DNA of 64,000 nt from Sphingomonas sp. Ant H11 (GTDB taxonomy: Bacteria > Pseudomonadota > Alphaproteobacteria > Sphingomonadales > Sphingomonadaceae): contig NZ_JSBN01000002.1 in assembly GCF_000797515.1 (NCBI RefSeq), forward strand, positions 62,001 through 126,000, read 5' to 3'. This document shows, one piece after another, positions 10,920 through 18,056 of the stretch; the stretch's first letter is position 1, and each line of letters starts with the position of its first letter. The notes beneath the pieces were generated by a model that had not been told where the DNA came from, did no database searches, and was given only the letters and a program-made list of their open reading frames with translations. A program made the translations under genes and the position numbers.

Positions 10920-11027
10920 TACCATCAACGCGACACCTCGCTGCGAAACCAGACCGGCACCAGCGCTCGCAATCAAACGACGAACACCGGACTTGGCGCT
11001 CGGGGACATGAATTGAAAGGAATCGAG

Positions 11028-11390
11028 ATGCGTTTCAGGAAATCAATATCGCTGGCCCTCGCTGGTATCGCCCTCGCCGGCGCGGTTCCCGCTCTGGCGA
11101 CCGGCATCGGCCACACATTCTTCATGCGCGGATCCATTGTCGGCAAAGACACGACCGGAACGATCGTGTGTGTCGGCAAAGCCGATGGCGCGACAGTCGG
11201 ACAGGTGCTCGACGTCTATCGCATGAAGACGCTGCCCGGCTCCGGCTTCAAAGGAACTGGCCCCGCTTATCGTCGAGACCTCATCGGCCACGTCAGGGTC
11301 GACCATATTTTCGATGACCATTTCGCGCATGTGAGCGTCGCCGACGGCACGCCCGCAGTTCACGACATCGTCGAGCTCCGCAAGAAATAA
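11028..11390 (+). CDS. secreted protein of unknown function, tandem paralogue 2
   Basis: A 120-residue exported protein closely similar to the gene just upstream. Both contain FMRGSIVGKD followed by GKADGATVGQVL and finish with an identical HDIVELRKK tail. The signal peptide (residues 1-26) is MRFRKSISLALAGIALAGAV followed by PALA. The start is ATG at 11028, because GAAAGGAATCGAG precedes it; an in-frame ATG at 10842 lies inside the first paralogue and is rejected. The copies differ most in the central loop (RVQSTPGPSKTPGAGF against RMKTLPGSGFKGTGPAY), which points to an older duplication under selection. Function unknown. Confidence 0.78.
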   Translation: MRFRKSISLALAGIALAGAVPALATGIGHTFFMRGSIVGKDTTGTIVCVGKADGATVGQVLDVYRMKTLPGSGFKGTGPAYRRDLIGHVRVDHIFDDHFAHVSVADGTPAVHDIVELRKK

Positions 11391-11399
11391 GGGAGTGCC

Positions 11400-11421
11400 G
11401 GGGAGGGGCTTGCCGCTCCCC
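11400..11421 (+). terminator. hairpin after the secreted paralogue pair
   Basis: A GGGGAG / CTCCCC stem with a 10-base loop begins 10 bases after the stop codon of the second paralogue. It is short and lacks a T tract, so it is only a possible terminator. Confidence 0.35.
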
Positions 11422-11515
11422 ATGATGCCTGATGGCGACCGCAAGCAACGAAAAATCGCGCGGCGTTTGAGCGGACAGGAGAGCGGCGATGATCGACCGA
11501 CGTCCAAATATTTCT

Positions 11516-11540
11516 CTTGACCCTGGACCTAGGTCCAAGC
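11516..11540 (+). promoter_or_regulatory. MerR-type operator/promoter
   Basis: A CTTGACC -35-like hexamer runs into a perfect 14-base palindrome, TGGACCTAGGTCCA (11524-11537), 25 bases before the merR start at 11565. A dyad of this kind, lying between -35 and -10, is the hallmark of operators bound by metal-responsive MerR proteins. A near copy stands at 48894-48917 in front of fixL, on the other strand. Confidence 0.65.
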
Positions 11541-11564
11541 GGCACGGTGCCTCCGAGACTTGCC

Positions 11565-12044
11565 ATGTCACGGCTTAGAATCGGTGAGCTGGCCGAGGCT
11601 GCCGGCGTTCGAAAGGATACCATACGCTATTATGAGCGCACCGGCCTGCTCCCCGCTCCGCAACGGACCAGTGCAGGATACCGCGTCTATCATCCTGCAG
11701 ACGTCGAACGCATCAAGTTCGTTCGCGCTGCACAGGGGCTCGGTTACACCCTCACCGAAACGCAGGCGCTCCTGCTGGTGCGGGCCGGAGACGCCCTCGC
11801 CGGGTCGGAGATCCTCGCCGTCACGCGGGTCAAACTGCACGAAGCACTGGCCAGGGTGGAACAGCTCAAGCTTATCGAAACAGGCCTTGAGCAGCTGGGT
11901 GAAGCGCCCTCGCACGAAGCCGAAAGCGACCCTTGCCCGATCCTCTTTCTGGTTCGGGACGGGCGGCTGTCTCAATTGGCCGCAGATCAACCAGAACAAA
12001 TTTCCGTGGGAGAGGACCACACCACCTGCACCGGGAAGGACTGA
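11565..12044 (+). CDS. MerR-family transcriptional regulator
   Basis: A 159-residue DNA-binding regulator. The N-terminal winged helix-turn-helix is textbook MerR (LRIGELAEAAGVRKDTIRYYERTGLLPAP, residues 3-31), followed by the dimerisation helix and a short C-terminal region with a single Cys (ESDPCPILF), fewer than the two Cys of CueR or CadR. The start is ATG at 11565, matching the family N-terminus; an upstream in-frame start at 11517 lies in the operator. The palindromic operator directly upstream suggests autoregulation. It is followed after 2 bases by a lipoprotein gene, so the two share a message. The metal sensed cannot be read from one Cys. Confidence 0.85.
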   Translation: MSRLRIGELAEAAGVRKDTIRYYERTGLLPAPQRTSAGYRVYHPADVERIKFVRAAQGLGYTLTETQALLLVRAGDALAGSEILAVTRVKLHEALARVEQLKLIETGLEQLGEAPSHEAESDPCPILFLVRDGRLSQLAADQPEQISVGEDHTTCTGKD

Positions 12045-12046
12045 AC

Positions 12047-12262
12047 ATGAAATACTCTATCTCGCTGGGATTGCTACCACTGGCGCTGCTCGGCGCTTGC
12101 GCGACCATTCCGCCGACTAGCGCGCAGATCGCGAGCTGCAAGGCCATGGAAGACAATATGGGTCTCGCGACGCCCCATGATCACAACGAGATGAAGGGAC
12201 AGGGGCGCAACCCGATGAATCTCTCGCACGATCGCTGCCTGCAGATTCTCAAGCAGCAATGA
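12047..12262 (+). CDS. small lipoprotein
   Basis: A 71-residue predicted lipoprotein: signal sequence with lipobox LLGAC (Cys 18), then a short mature part with two further Cys and several His and Met (MGLATPHDHNEMKGQGRNPM). It starts 2 bases after the MerR stop, with GGAAGGA upstream, so it is co-transcribed with the regulator. No family recognised. The location and the His/Met content suggest a periplasmic metal-binding or sensing role, which is speculative. Confidence 0.6.
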   Translation: MKYSISLGLLPLALLGACATIPPTSAQIASCKAMEDNMGLATPHDHNEMKGQGRNPMNLSHDRCLQILKQQ

Positions 12263-12271
12263 CACCCTGAT

Positions 12272-12308
12272 CCGTCGGTCGAGCACGCTTATCAAGCTCG
12301 TCCGACGG
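12272..12308 (+). terminator. strong hairpin after the lipoprotein gene
   Basis: A 13-base stem with one mismatch (CCGTCGGTCGAGC against AGCTCGTCCGACGG), loop ACGCTTATCA, lies 9 bases beyond the stop at 12262. It is followed by a weakly T-rich stretch. This is the best terminator candidate in the 10-14 kb region and would separate the MerR/lipoprotein unit from the next gene. Confidence 0.5.
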
Positions 12309-12348
12309 GATTTGCGTTCGACCGCTCACTCTCATTCGGAGACACATC

Positions 12349-12687
12349 ATGAAGACTCACCTCACGAATACGTCCGGGAAGATCGTCTCGGGGCTCACAG
12401 CCCTTGCGCTTCTCGGAACGCTTGCTGCGTGCGGCAAGAAGACGGACGGCACGCAAAACCAGGCTGCCTCCAATGCCTCTGCAAGCGCGCCCGGCGCGCT
12501 TGAAAACGACACCGCCGCCGCCACGGACTCTGTCGGGACCGACAACGCGGCGGCCGATATGGATGAGCGCCACCGTCAGGATATGGACCACAGCGACATG
12601 CGCCGGGGTGGGCCGATGATGCCCAATGGCGCCCCGCCTACGAGCACGCCCGACAACAGTCAGTCCGCCCCGATGAAGGACATGTAA
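12349..12687 (+). CDS. Met/Asp-rich lipoprotein
   Basis: A 112-residue lipoprotein: signal peptide with lipobox LAAC (Cys 28), then a low-complexity Ala/Ser/Thr linker and an acidic Met/His region (MDERHRQDMDHSDMRRGGPM) that ends in APMKDM. The same kind of ending (a Met, one or two Asp, a final Met) occurs in the Met-rich proteins at 14221 and 39097, so the three may form one family of copper-binding periplasmic peptides. It lies between the hairpins at 12272-12308 and 12694-12709 and upstream of a second merR gene. The start has GGAG 10 bases upstream. Function inferred only. Confidence 0.6.
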   Translation: MKTHLTNTSGKIVSGLTALALLGTLAACGKKTDGTQNQAASNASASAPGALENDTAAATDSVGTDNAAADMDERHRQDMDHSDMRRGGPMMPNGAPPTSTPDNSQSAPMKDM

Positions 12688-12749
12688 GCAAAGCGGGCGG
12701 GAACGCCCGGCGCTGCCTGGGCCGAGCAAGATCAAATCGAAGGAATAAT

Positions 12750-12775
12750 GCCGCGACCTTTCGAATGGTCGCGGC
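12750..12775. repeat. perfect 9-base inverted repeat before merR
   Basis: GCCGCGACC (12750-12758) and GGTCGCGGC (12767-12775) flank an 8-base loop, TTTCGAAT, ending 14 bases before the merR ATG at 12790 and just ahead of its GGAG ribosome site. It could be a regulator-binding dyad or a hairpin in the 5' leader. No T tract follows. A weaker hairpin (CGGGCG/CGCCCG) stands at 12694-12709 just after the lipoprotein stop. Confidence 0.45.
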
Positions 12776-12789
12776 AACGGAGACGCGCC

Positions 12790-13254
12790 ATGACATATTT
12801 CACGATCGGAAAGCTGTCGCGTGCGCTCGGCATCCGTCCCGATACCATCCGCTATTACGAGCGCAACGGTCTGCTTCCTCCGCCCGCCCGGTCTTCTGCC
12901 GGTTACCGCACCTATGGCGACGCCGATCTCGAGCGCGTGCGGTTCATCCGCAAGGGGCAGCTGCTGGGTTTCACGCTTCGCGAAATCGGAAGCCTGCTCG
13001 ATTTGCGCGCGTCCGACACCGCGACAACTGCCGATGTCCTGGCCATCACCGAGAGCAAGATCAATGAAGCGACCACCCGTATCGATGATCTGACCCGCAT
13101 CAAGACCGCCCTGTCCGCCCTGTCCGCCCAATGCTCGATCGACATTCCCATCGCGGATTGCCCGATCCTCGCGCATCTCGCGAGCATTCCCAGGGAAGAC
13201 GCACCAGGGCACGGAAACCCTCCTGCAGCCGGCGCGGTGAAGGCGCCCTCATGA
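12790..13254 (+). CDS. MerR-family (CueR/HmrR-like) regulator
   Basis: A 154-residue MerR protein with the complete N-terminal domain (FTIGKLSRALGIRPDTIRYYE). The C-terminal loop carries two Cys in CSIDIPIADC, eight residues apart, close to the C-x7-C loop of the copper sensor CueR, so a monovalent metal such as Cu+ or Ag+ is the likely signal; this is inferred from spacing. The start is ATG at 12790 with GGAG upstream. It ends in an ATGA overlap with the next gene (13251). It is a paralogue of the regulator at 11565, with about the same length. Confidence 0.82.
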   Translation: MTYFTIGKLSRALGIRPDTIRYYERNGLLPPPARSSAGYRTYGDADLERVRFIRKGQLLGFTLREIGSLLDLRASDTATTADVLAITESKINEATTRIDDLTRIKTALSALSAQCSIDIPIADCPILAHLASIPREDAPGHGNPPAAGAVKAPS

Positions 13255-13711
13255 GACCCGTTTTGCAGCGCTTGGGTCCGCCGTTGCTTTGGCCCGGCCG
13301 GTCCCCGTCGCTCCGCCGCCGAGCAGGTTTGGCCTTGGCTATCGTCGCTGCAGCTGGCGGCCTGGCCCAGCCTTCTGTTGCGGAGAGCCAGCCCGCCCAG
13401 GGTCGTGGCACGAAAACGGATCTTGTCGGTATCTGGTCGTTCGATGCCCGGTCCGGATGCGAGACCGGCACAGCCTGGGAGTTCAGGGCAGACGGCTCTT
13501 ACAACGAACTCCGTTTGCCCGACCGGACACCGCGCGCCACCGGGAAGTGGTACGAACTCGGTGACACCATCTTCTATTCCCTGGCGCGGCCGGAGACCGC
13601 CGCCCCGGGGCCGCCCGAAAACGCATGGTGATCATCGAACGCGAACCCGATCGCCTCGTCGCATTGGGCGGTCGCAGGGTTCGCCACGTGATGCACCGGT
13701 GCCCGCGATGA
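13251..13711 (+). pseudogene. exported hypothetical protein, frameshifted
   Basis: A membrane-anchored or exported protein: a basic N-terminus, hydrophobic helix AGLALAIVAAAGGLA, then a beta-rich part (LVGIWSFDARSGCETGTAWE, later LPDRTPRATGKWYELGDTIF). The first frame stops at 13631. A second frame, starting near 13624, continues with VIIEREPDRLVALGGRRVRH and ends in HRCPR with its TGA at 13709-13711 forming an ATGA overlap with the next start. Since the upstream junction is also ATGA, the original gene almost surely ran 13251-13711, and one base is missing near 13611-13625. Probably a lipocalin-like fold; function unknown. Confidence 0.6.
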
Positions 13712-14079
13712 CCGAGAGCCTCATCGTGGAGGGCATCCACTGGATCACGCGGGCAATTGAAGTCACGGGGACGGCGATCATCGTCGTGGGCGCGGGTTCT
13801 TCGCTGATCAGATTCCTGCAGCAATCCGTGAAAGGTCCGATCGACCAGCATGTGGTGGGCAGCTTCAGGTCGAGCCTTGGCGAAGCCATTCTTCTCGGAC
13901 TCGAATTCCTGGTCGCGGCCGACATCATCAACACCATCGCGATCCAGCCCACGCTCAGCAGCCTCGCGGTCCTTGCCGGCATCGTACTGATACGAACCTT
14001 CCTGAGTTTCTCGCTCGAGGTCGAGATCAAGGGCCGTTGGCCGTGGCAGAGAGCGACAGGAACCCCACGCGATGATTGA
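13708..14079 (+). CDS. DUF1622 membrane protein
   Basis: A 123-residue protein with three hydrophobic helices, beginning MTESLIVEGIHWITRAIEVT and containing EAILLGLEFLVAADIINTIA, then VLAGIVLIRTFLSFSLEVEI near the end. The LGLEFLVAADIINT segment is what I recognise as DUF1622, a family of small inner-membrane proteins of unknown function. The start is ATG at 13708, in an ATGA overlap with the frameshifted gene upstream. It is the last gene of the merR unit 12790-14079. Confidence 0.85.
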   Translation: MTESLIVEGIHWITRAIEVTGTAIIVVGAGSSLIRFLQQSVKGPIDQHVVGSFRSSLGEAILLGLEFLVAADIINTIAIQPTLSSLAVLAGIVLIRTFLSFSLEVEIKGRWPWQRATGTPRDD

Positions 14080-14127
14080 GTGTCGTCGCCGGCTCCTGGC
14101 GGCCAGGCGACGACGCCGGGCGAATAG

Positions 14128-14142
14128 GAAATTACGTATATT
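14128..14142 (+). promoter_or_regulatory. ACGTATATT upstream element
   Basis: GAAATTACGTATATT, about 80 bases before the ATG at 14221. It is the cleanest copy of the element also found at 38991 and 43075 and, with changes, at 9974 and 10414. It sits in the only gap (14080-14220) before the electron-transfer unit 14221-17970, so it is the likely control region of that unit. Confidence 0.45.
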
Positions 14143-14220
14143 GGCCAAAATCCATCTGTGGTCCCTCAGAACCGTGGCCAGCCGGATGATCGGCCAGGTC
14201 ATTGCAATGGAGTATTGATT

Positions 14221-14601
14221 ATGATCATGACAGGTTCTTTCCGCTTGCGCGCGCTTGCGCTGGCAGGTTCCATCTTGCTGTCGCCCGCCATCGCTTCCGC
14301 CCAAGGGCAAGCCGCCGGCCAGACTTCGGCCCAGCCCGCGCCTCCCGCCGACAGGTCGATGCCGGCAGGCGGCATGATGGAGAAGCACGACGCGATGCCG
14401 GGCATGGCCGGCATGCCGATGCAGCACGACAAGATGCCCGCGGCCATGCCTCCGATGGCGAAGAAGGCCGGATGCTGCGGCATGAAGAAGAAGCCGATGG
14501 CCAAGCACAAGGCCGCCCCGCACCGCCATCCGAAACCCGCCGCCGCGAAGCCGGCGCCGATGCCCGCGGACAAGCCGATGCCCATGAAGGATGACATGTA
14601 A
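14221..14601 (+). CDS. Met/His-rich exported protein
   Basis: A 126-residue periplasmic protein: signal peptide (residues 1-28, ending IASAQG), then a Met-rich stretch (MPGMAGMPMQHDKMPAAMPP), a double Cys (AGCCGMKKKPM), a Lys/His/Pro/Ala-rich tail and the ending MPMKDDM. The composition is that of copper-binding periplasmic peptides. The start is ATG at 14221 (GGAG 8 bases upstream); the ATG two codons later is also possible. It precedes the reductase gene by 12 bases, and that reductase opens with a similar Met/His-rich segment. It is a paralogue in style of the genes at 12349 and 39097. Confidence 0.7.
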   Translation: MIMTGSFRLRALALAGSILLSPAIASAQGQAAGQTSAQPAPPADRSMPAGGMMEKHDAMPGMAGMPMQHDKMPAAMPPMAKKAGCCGMKKKPMAKHKAAPHRHPKPAAAKPAPMPADKPMPMKDDM

Positions 14602-14613
14602 GGAAGTCCTCAG

Positions 14614-16593
14614 GTGACGCGCCCTCACAACAACATCACCGGCCTCAAGCTATCGCGGGCTTTGAGGACGAGCGGTATCGCACTCGCGCTGGCGATGATC
14701 TCCGGATCACCGCCAGCGTCGGCGCAGATGGCCGAGTCCGAGCACGCGTCGCATCATCCAGCGGGCGGAGCCGCCGCGCCAGCGGCGATGCCAGCGGGCA
14801 ACGTGATGGGGGCAGCAGCTCCGGCCGCGGCGAAAGCTGCCGATCCCATGGCGGCGATGATGAAAGGGATGATGGCGCCGTCGCCGGGTGCCAAAATGGG
14901 CGCGGGACCGGCGGGATGCTGTGGGAACGGCGGCGCCAAACCCTTCTACCCCTCGCTGATGGACTGGCCCGTCCTGACCGATGAGGCACGACGGACGGTA
15001 CGCGCCGCGGCTCTCGCCCGCCTGGGGTCGGGCGCCGAGGTCCTGACCGCGGAGCAAGCCCGGCTTCACCACGCTCTCATGTCGAACGACACGAAAGGAG
15101 CCCAGGATGCGATCAGGGGCGCTCGCGAAGGCCTCGCACTCGCGGACAGCGGAGCAGGCGCGCTCAGGGGCCTCGAAGAGGGCCGCCCTCCCCGGCAGAT
15201 TGCCCTGAGCTGGTTCAAGACCCAGTCGGGTTTTGCCGAAAGCGACCAGATGGCATACGGAAACGAGCTGGCGGGCCTTTCCTGGTGGCACCTGATCGCG
15301 ATGGCGCTGCTGGCGGCGGCTCTGGTTGCGGCGCTGCTACTCCGATGGGCGCGGCTGCGCCGCATCGCAAGCTTGATGGAGCGGCTCGCACCAGGCGGGG
15401 CTACACCACCGGCCAGGCCGGCCACCTCTCCGGCCCCGGCCGCTATCGTGCCGGCGCCCGCTGCTCCTGCAGGCGCAGCTACGCCCGGAAGCGCCACGCC
15501 GGCAGCGCCGCGACTGTGGAAAGGCGTCCTGCGGATCACCGCGATCTTCGACGAGACCCCGAGCGTCAAGACGTTCCGGCTCATGGAACCGAACCGCGGG
15601 CCGATGCCGTTCACGTTCCTGCCCGGCCAATATGCCTCGATCACCTCGGAGATCGAAGGCCAGAAGGTCCGCCGATCCTACACGATCTCGTCATCGCCCA
15701 CACAGCGCGACTATATCGAGCTCACGATCAAGCGCGAACAATATGGGCTGGAATCGCGCCATCTCCATGATCATGCCGCCACGGGCGACCTTCTCGAGAT
15801 TGCGGCGCCCGCGGGCCGGTTCTTCTTCACCGGCAAGGAAGCCGAGGGGATCGTCCTGATCGCCGGCGGAGTCGGCATCACACCGATGATGAGTGTGCTG
15901 CGCAGCCTGACGGACCGCTCCTATGAACACGACATCTACCTCCTCTACGGTGTCAACACGCCGACGGATCTGATCTTTCGCGAGGAATGCGACTATCTGG
16001 CGCGGCGCCACCACAAGCTTCACATCGTCTCCATCGTCGCAAAGCCCGAAGGGACCGACTGGGCCGGGCCTTCCGGTTATTTGACGGCCGATTTCATCGC
16101 CGCTTCCGTTCCCGAAATCGCCAGCAGGCGCGTTCACCTGTGCGGCCCGCCGCCGATGATGGACGCGGTGAAGGCGGCGCTTGCGCAGCTCAAGGTGCCG
16201 GCGGAGCAGGTCAAGACCGAGGAATTTGCCCCCCCCAAGGGCGGCCCCGTCCTTGAAGATGAACCGGCAGCGACCGCGACCGACAGCCAGGCATCGGCCA
16301 CCCCGCAGACGCCGCCCGCCATTCCTTCTGCGCAGGCGACGATCTCATTTTCGAAGTCCGGCAAGAACGGCGCGCTCGCGCCCGACCAATCCGTCCTCGA
16401 GGCGGCCGAGGCGATTGGCGTGGCCATCGACTATGAATGCCGGGTCGGCATCTGCGGAAGGTGCAAGGTCCCCTTGCGGCAAGGCCAAGTGACGATGGAA
16501 GTGGAAGACGCGCTTGCCGCCGACGAGAAGGCTGACGGCATCATCCTCGCCTGCCAGGCAAAATCGGTGGGTGATCTCGTGGTGGACGCATGA
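14614..16593 (+). CDS. membrane-anchored FAD/NAD(P)H reductase with 2Fe-2S domain
   Basis: A 659-residue composite protein. Residues 1-38 form a signal peptide. About 39-220 are periplasmic, with a Met/His/Ala-rich part, a GCCGNGG pair of Cys and a small helical domain. A membrane helix (LIAMALLAAALVAALLLRWA) crosses near residue 235, followed by a Pro/Ala linker. The rest is cytoplasmic: a ferredoxin-reductase module with the FAD motif RRSYTISSSP, the nucleotide motif IAGGVGITPMMSVLRSL and CGPPPMMDAVK, then a plant-type 2Fe-2S ferredoxin domain (CRVGICGRC, then ILACQ). It should move electrons from NAD(P)H to the cytochrome b-like protein encoded next. The N-terminal half is not part of any reductase family I know. 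Confidence 0.85.
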   Translation: MTRPHNNITGLKLSRALRTSGIALALAMISGSPPASAQMAESEHASHHPAGGAAAPAAMPAGNVMGAAAPAAAKAADPMAAMMKGMMAPSPGAKMGAGPAGCCGNGGAKPFYPSLMDWPVLTDEARRTVRAAALARLGSGAEVLTAEQARLHHALMSNDTKGAQDAIRGAREGLALADSGAGALRGLEEGRPPRQIALSWFKTQSGFAESDQMAYGNELAGLSWWHLIAMALLAAALVAALLLRWARLRRIASLMERLAPGGATPPARPATSPAPAAIVPAPAAPAGAATPGSATPAAPRLWKGVLRITAIFDETPSVKTFRLMEPNRGPMPFTFLPGQYASITSEIEGQKVRRSYTISSSPTQRDYIELTIKREQYGLESRHLHDHAATGDLLEIAAPAGRFFFTGKEAEGIVLIAGGVGITPMMSVLRSLTDRSYEHDIYLLYGVNTPTDLIFREECDYLARRHHKLHIVSIVAKPEGTDWAGPSGYLTADFIAASVPEIASRRVHLCGPPPMMDAVKAALAQLKVPAEQVKTEEFAPPKGGPVLEDEPAATATDSQASATPQTPPAIPSAQATISFSKSGKNGALAPDQSVLEAAEAIGVAIDYECRVGICGRCKVPLRQGQVTMEVEDALAADEKADGIILACQAKSVGDLVVDA

Positions 16594-16594
16594 A

Positions 16595-17278
16595 ATGACC
16601 GAAACCGAGAAAGTAACGGTCGGCGCTCTGCTGAGCGCTCTTGCGCTGCTGGTCCCGGCCTTCCTGCTGCATTCCGCACCGCGTTTCCCCGGGAGCCTGG
16701 CAGGCGGACTGTTCGGCATCGCCGCCGCCCTGCTTTTCGTGCTTCTGCTCGTCTACAGCATCGTAAAGCGGCAGGCGTGGGTCAAGGAGCGCACGCAGCG
16801 CCTCGTCTCCCTCGGAGGACTGCTCAGCTTCCATGTGTATGCCGGCGCGATCGGCGCTCTGCTCGGAATCATCCATTCGGGGCACAAGTTTCAAAGCCCG
16901 ATCGGCATCGCCCTCGTGATCGCGATGCTGACTGTCGTCGTCACGGGCTTCATTGGCCGATATTATCTGGCGCAGGTCGGGCAGGAATTGCGGTTTCAGC
17001 AAAAGGAACTCAAGGTTCTGCGCGACCGCTATGATGTGCTTGCCGCCGTATCGGCCGATCTGCGCCATCAAAGCGTCGTTGATCCGTCAGGGTTGCCGCT
17101 GGACTCGCTCCTTGGCGCAATATCCGACCTCGAATTCACGATTACTGCACGCGACGTCATCAAGGCCACGCTCGACAAGTGGGTCGTCGTGCATATTGTC
17201 GCTGCGATCATCATGTACGGATTGCTGACGATCCACATCTGGAGCAGCGTCTACTTCGGCTTGCGGTGGTGGCCATGA
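16595..17278 (+). CDS. cytochrome b-like membrane protein
   Basis: A 227-residue membrane protein with about five helices. Histidines within helices (LSFHVYAGAIGALLGIIHSG and VVVHIVAAIIMYGLLTIHIW) are placed like the haem-binding His of di-haem cytochromes b, and a soluble segment with QELRFQQKELKVLRDRYD sits between. The start is ATG at 16595, 2 bases after the reductase stop; the stop overlaps the cytochrome c start (ATGA). Its position between a cytoplasmic reductase and a periplasmic multihaem cytochrome implies that it carries electrons through the membrane. I do not recognise a named family. Confidence 0.65.
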   Translation: MTETEKVTVGALLSALALLVPAFLLHSAPRFPGSLAGGLFGIAAALLFVLLLVYSIVKRQAWVKERTQRLVSLGGLLSFHVYAGAIGALLGIIHSGHKFQSPIGIALVIAMLTVVVTGFIGRYYLAQVGQELRFQQKELKVLRDRYDVLAAVSADLRHQSVVDPSGLPLDSLLGAISDLEFTITARDVIKATLDKWVVVHIVAAIIMYGLLTIHIWSSVYFGLRWWP

Positions 17279-17970
17279 AGCGGACTGGTATCGTCTGCCT
17301 GATCCTCGCGACACTGGTCCTGGCCACCGCGATCATCATCCCCCTTACCATTTACCGCTCGGGCAGCGCCGCGCTGCCGCAATGGGCGGCGTCGGTTCGA
17401 CCCGGTTCGCTGTCGAACGCCCATGCTTTTCTCGAGGGCAAATGCGAGAGTTGCCATACACCCAATCGGGGCATCAAGGCCGAGACCTGCATAGCCTGCC
17501 ACGCAGCTTCGCCGGAAATCCTGAAGAAGCCTTCGACCGCTTTCCATGTCAACATCAAGGAATGCAGTGGCTGCCATATCGAGCATCAGGGAAACACGCT
17601 CCGTCCGGTCCGGATGGATCACCAGGTTCTCGAGCGCATCGCCGAACGGGCGACAGGGCGTGACACTCCTCTCGATTGCCAGTCCTGTCACGCCCCCCGC
17701 GACAAGCACCTGGGGTTCTTCGGCAGTGATTGTGCAAGCTGCCACACCACAACGAGCTGGAAAATCAGCGGGTATCTGCACCCCAGCCCCAAATCCACCG
17801 AATGCTCGCAGTGCCACAAGCCGCCGCCGAGCCACAACATGATGCACTTCGAAATGATGGACAAGATGATCAGCGGTGAAAAACGGGCGCGGGTTGATCA
17901 ATGCTTCAGTTGCCACCAGACCGACTCGTTCAACAATATCAAGGGTGTCGGCATGGTCAAAGTGCACTGA
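17275..17970 (+). CDS. membrane-anchored heptaheme cytochrome c
   Basis: A 231-residue protein with one N-terminal membrane helix (residues 5-27) and seven CxxCH haem c sites at residues 57, 72, 97, 135, 153, 177 and 210. The spacing is irregular and many extra His can serve as second axial ligands, as in the cytochrome c3/NapC-NrfB style of multihaem electron carriers. It must be matured in the periplasm by a cytochrome c system encoded elsewhere. The ATGA overlap with the cytochrome b-like gene shows they work together. The electron acceptor is unknown; no terminal reductase follows. Confidence 0.88.
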   Translation: MKRTGIVCLILATLVLATAIIIPLTIYRSGSAALPQWAASVRPGSLSNAHAFLEGKCESCHTPNRGIKAETCIACHAASPEILKKPSTAFHVNIKECSGCHIEHQGNTLRPVRMDHQVLERIAERATGRDTPLDCQSCHAPRDKHLGFFGSDCASCHTTTSWKISGYLHPSPKSTECSQCHKPPPSHNMMHFEMMDKMISGEKRARVDQCFSCHQTDSFNNIKGVGMVKVH

Positions 17971-18056
17971 AAATCCTCGCCAAACCCGACCTGCCATCGA
18001 AGAGCCCTCCAATTATCAAACCCGGCGACATCTTCGCCCAGGCGAGGAGTGTCACC

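Noticed and set aside
13378..13707. N-terminal extension of the DUF1622 gene
   Set aside because: Lies in the frame opened by the upstream frameshift; the family N-terminus starts at 13708 with an ATGA overlap.
14137..14142. TATATT at 14137 as a sigma-70 -10 box
   Set aside because: No -35-like hexamer 16-18 bases upstream, and the same holds at 39001; the wider element is conserved instead.
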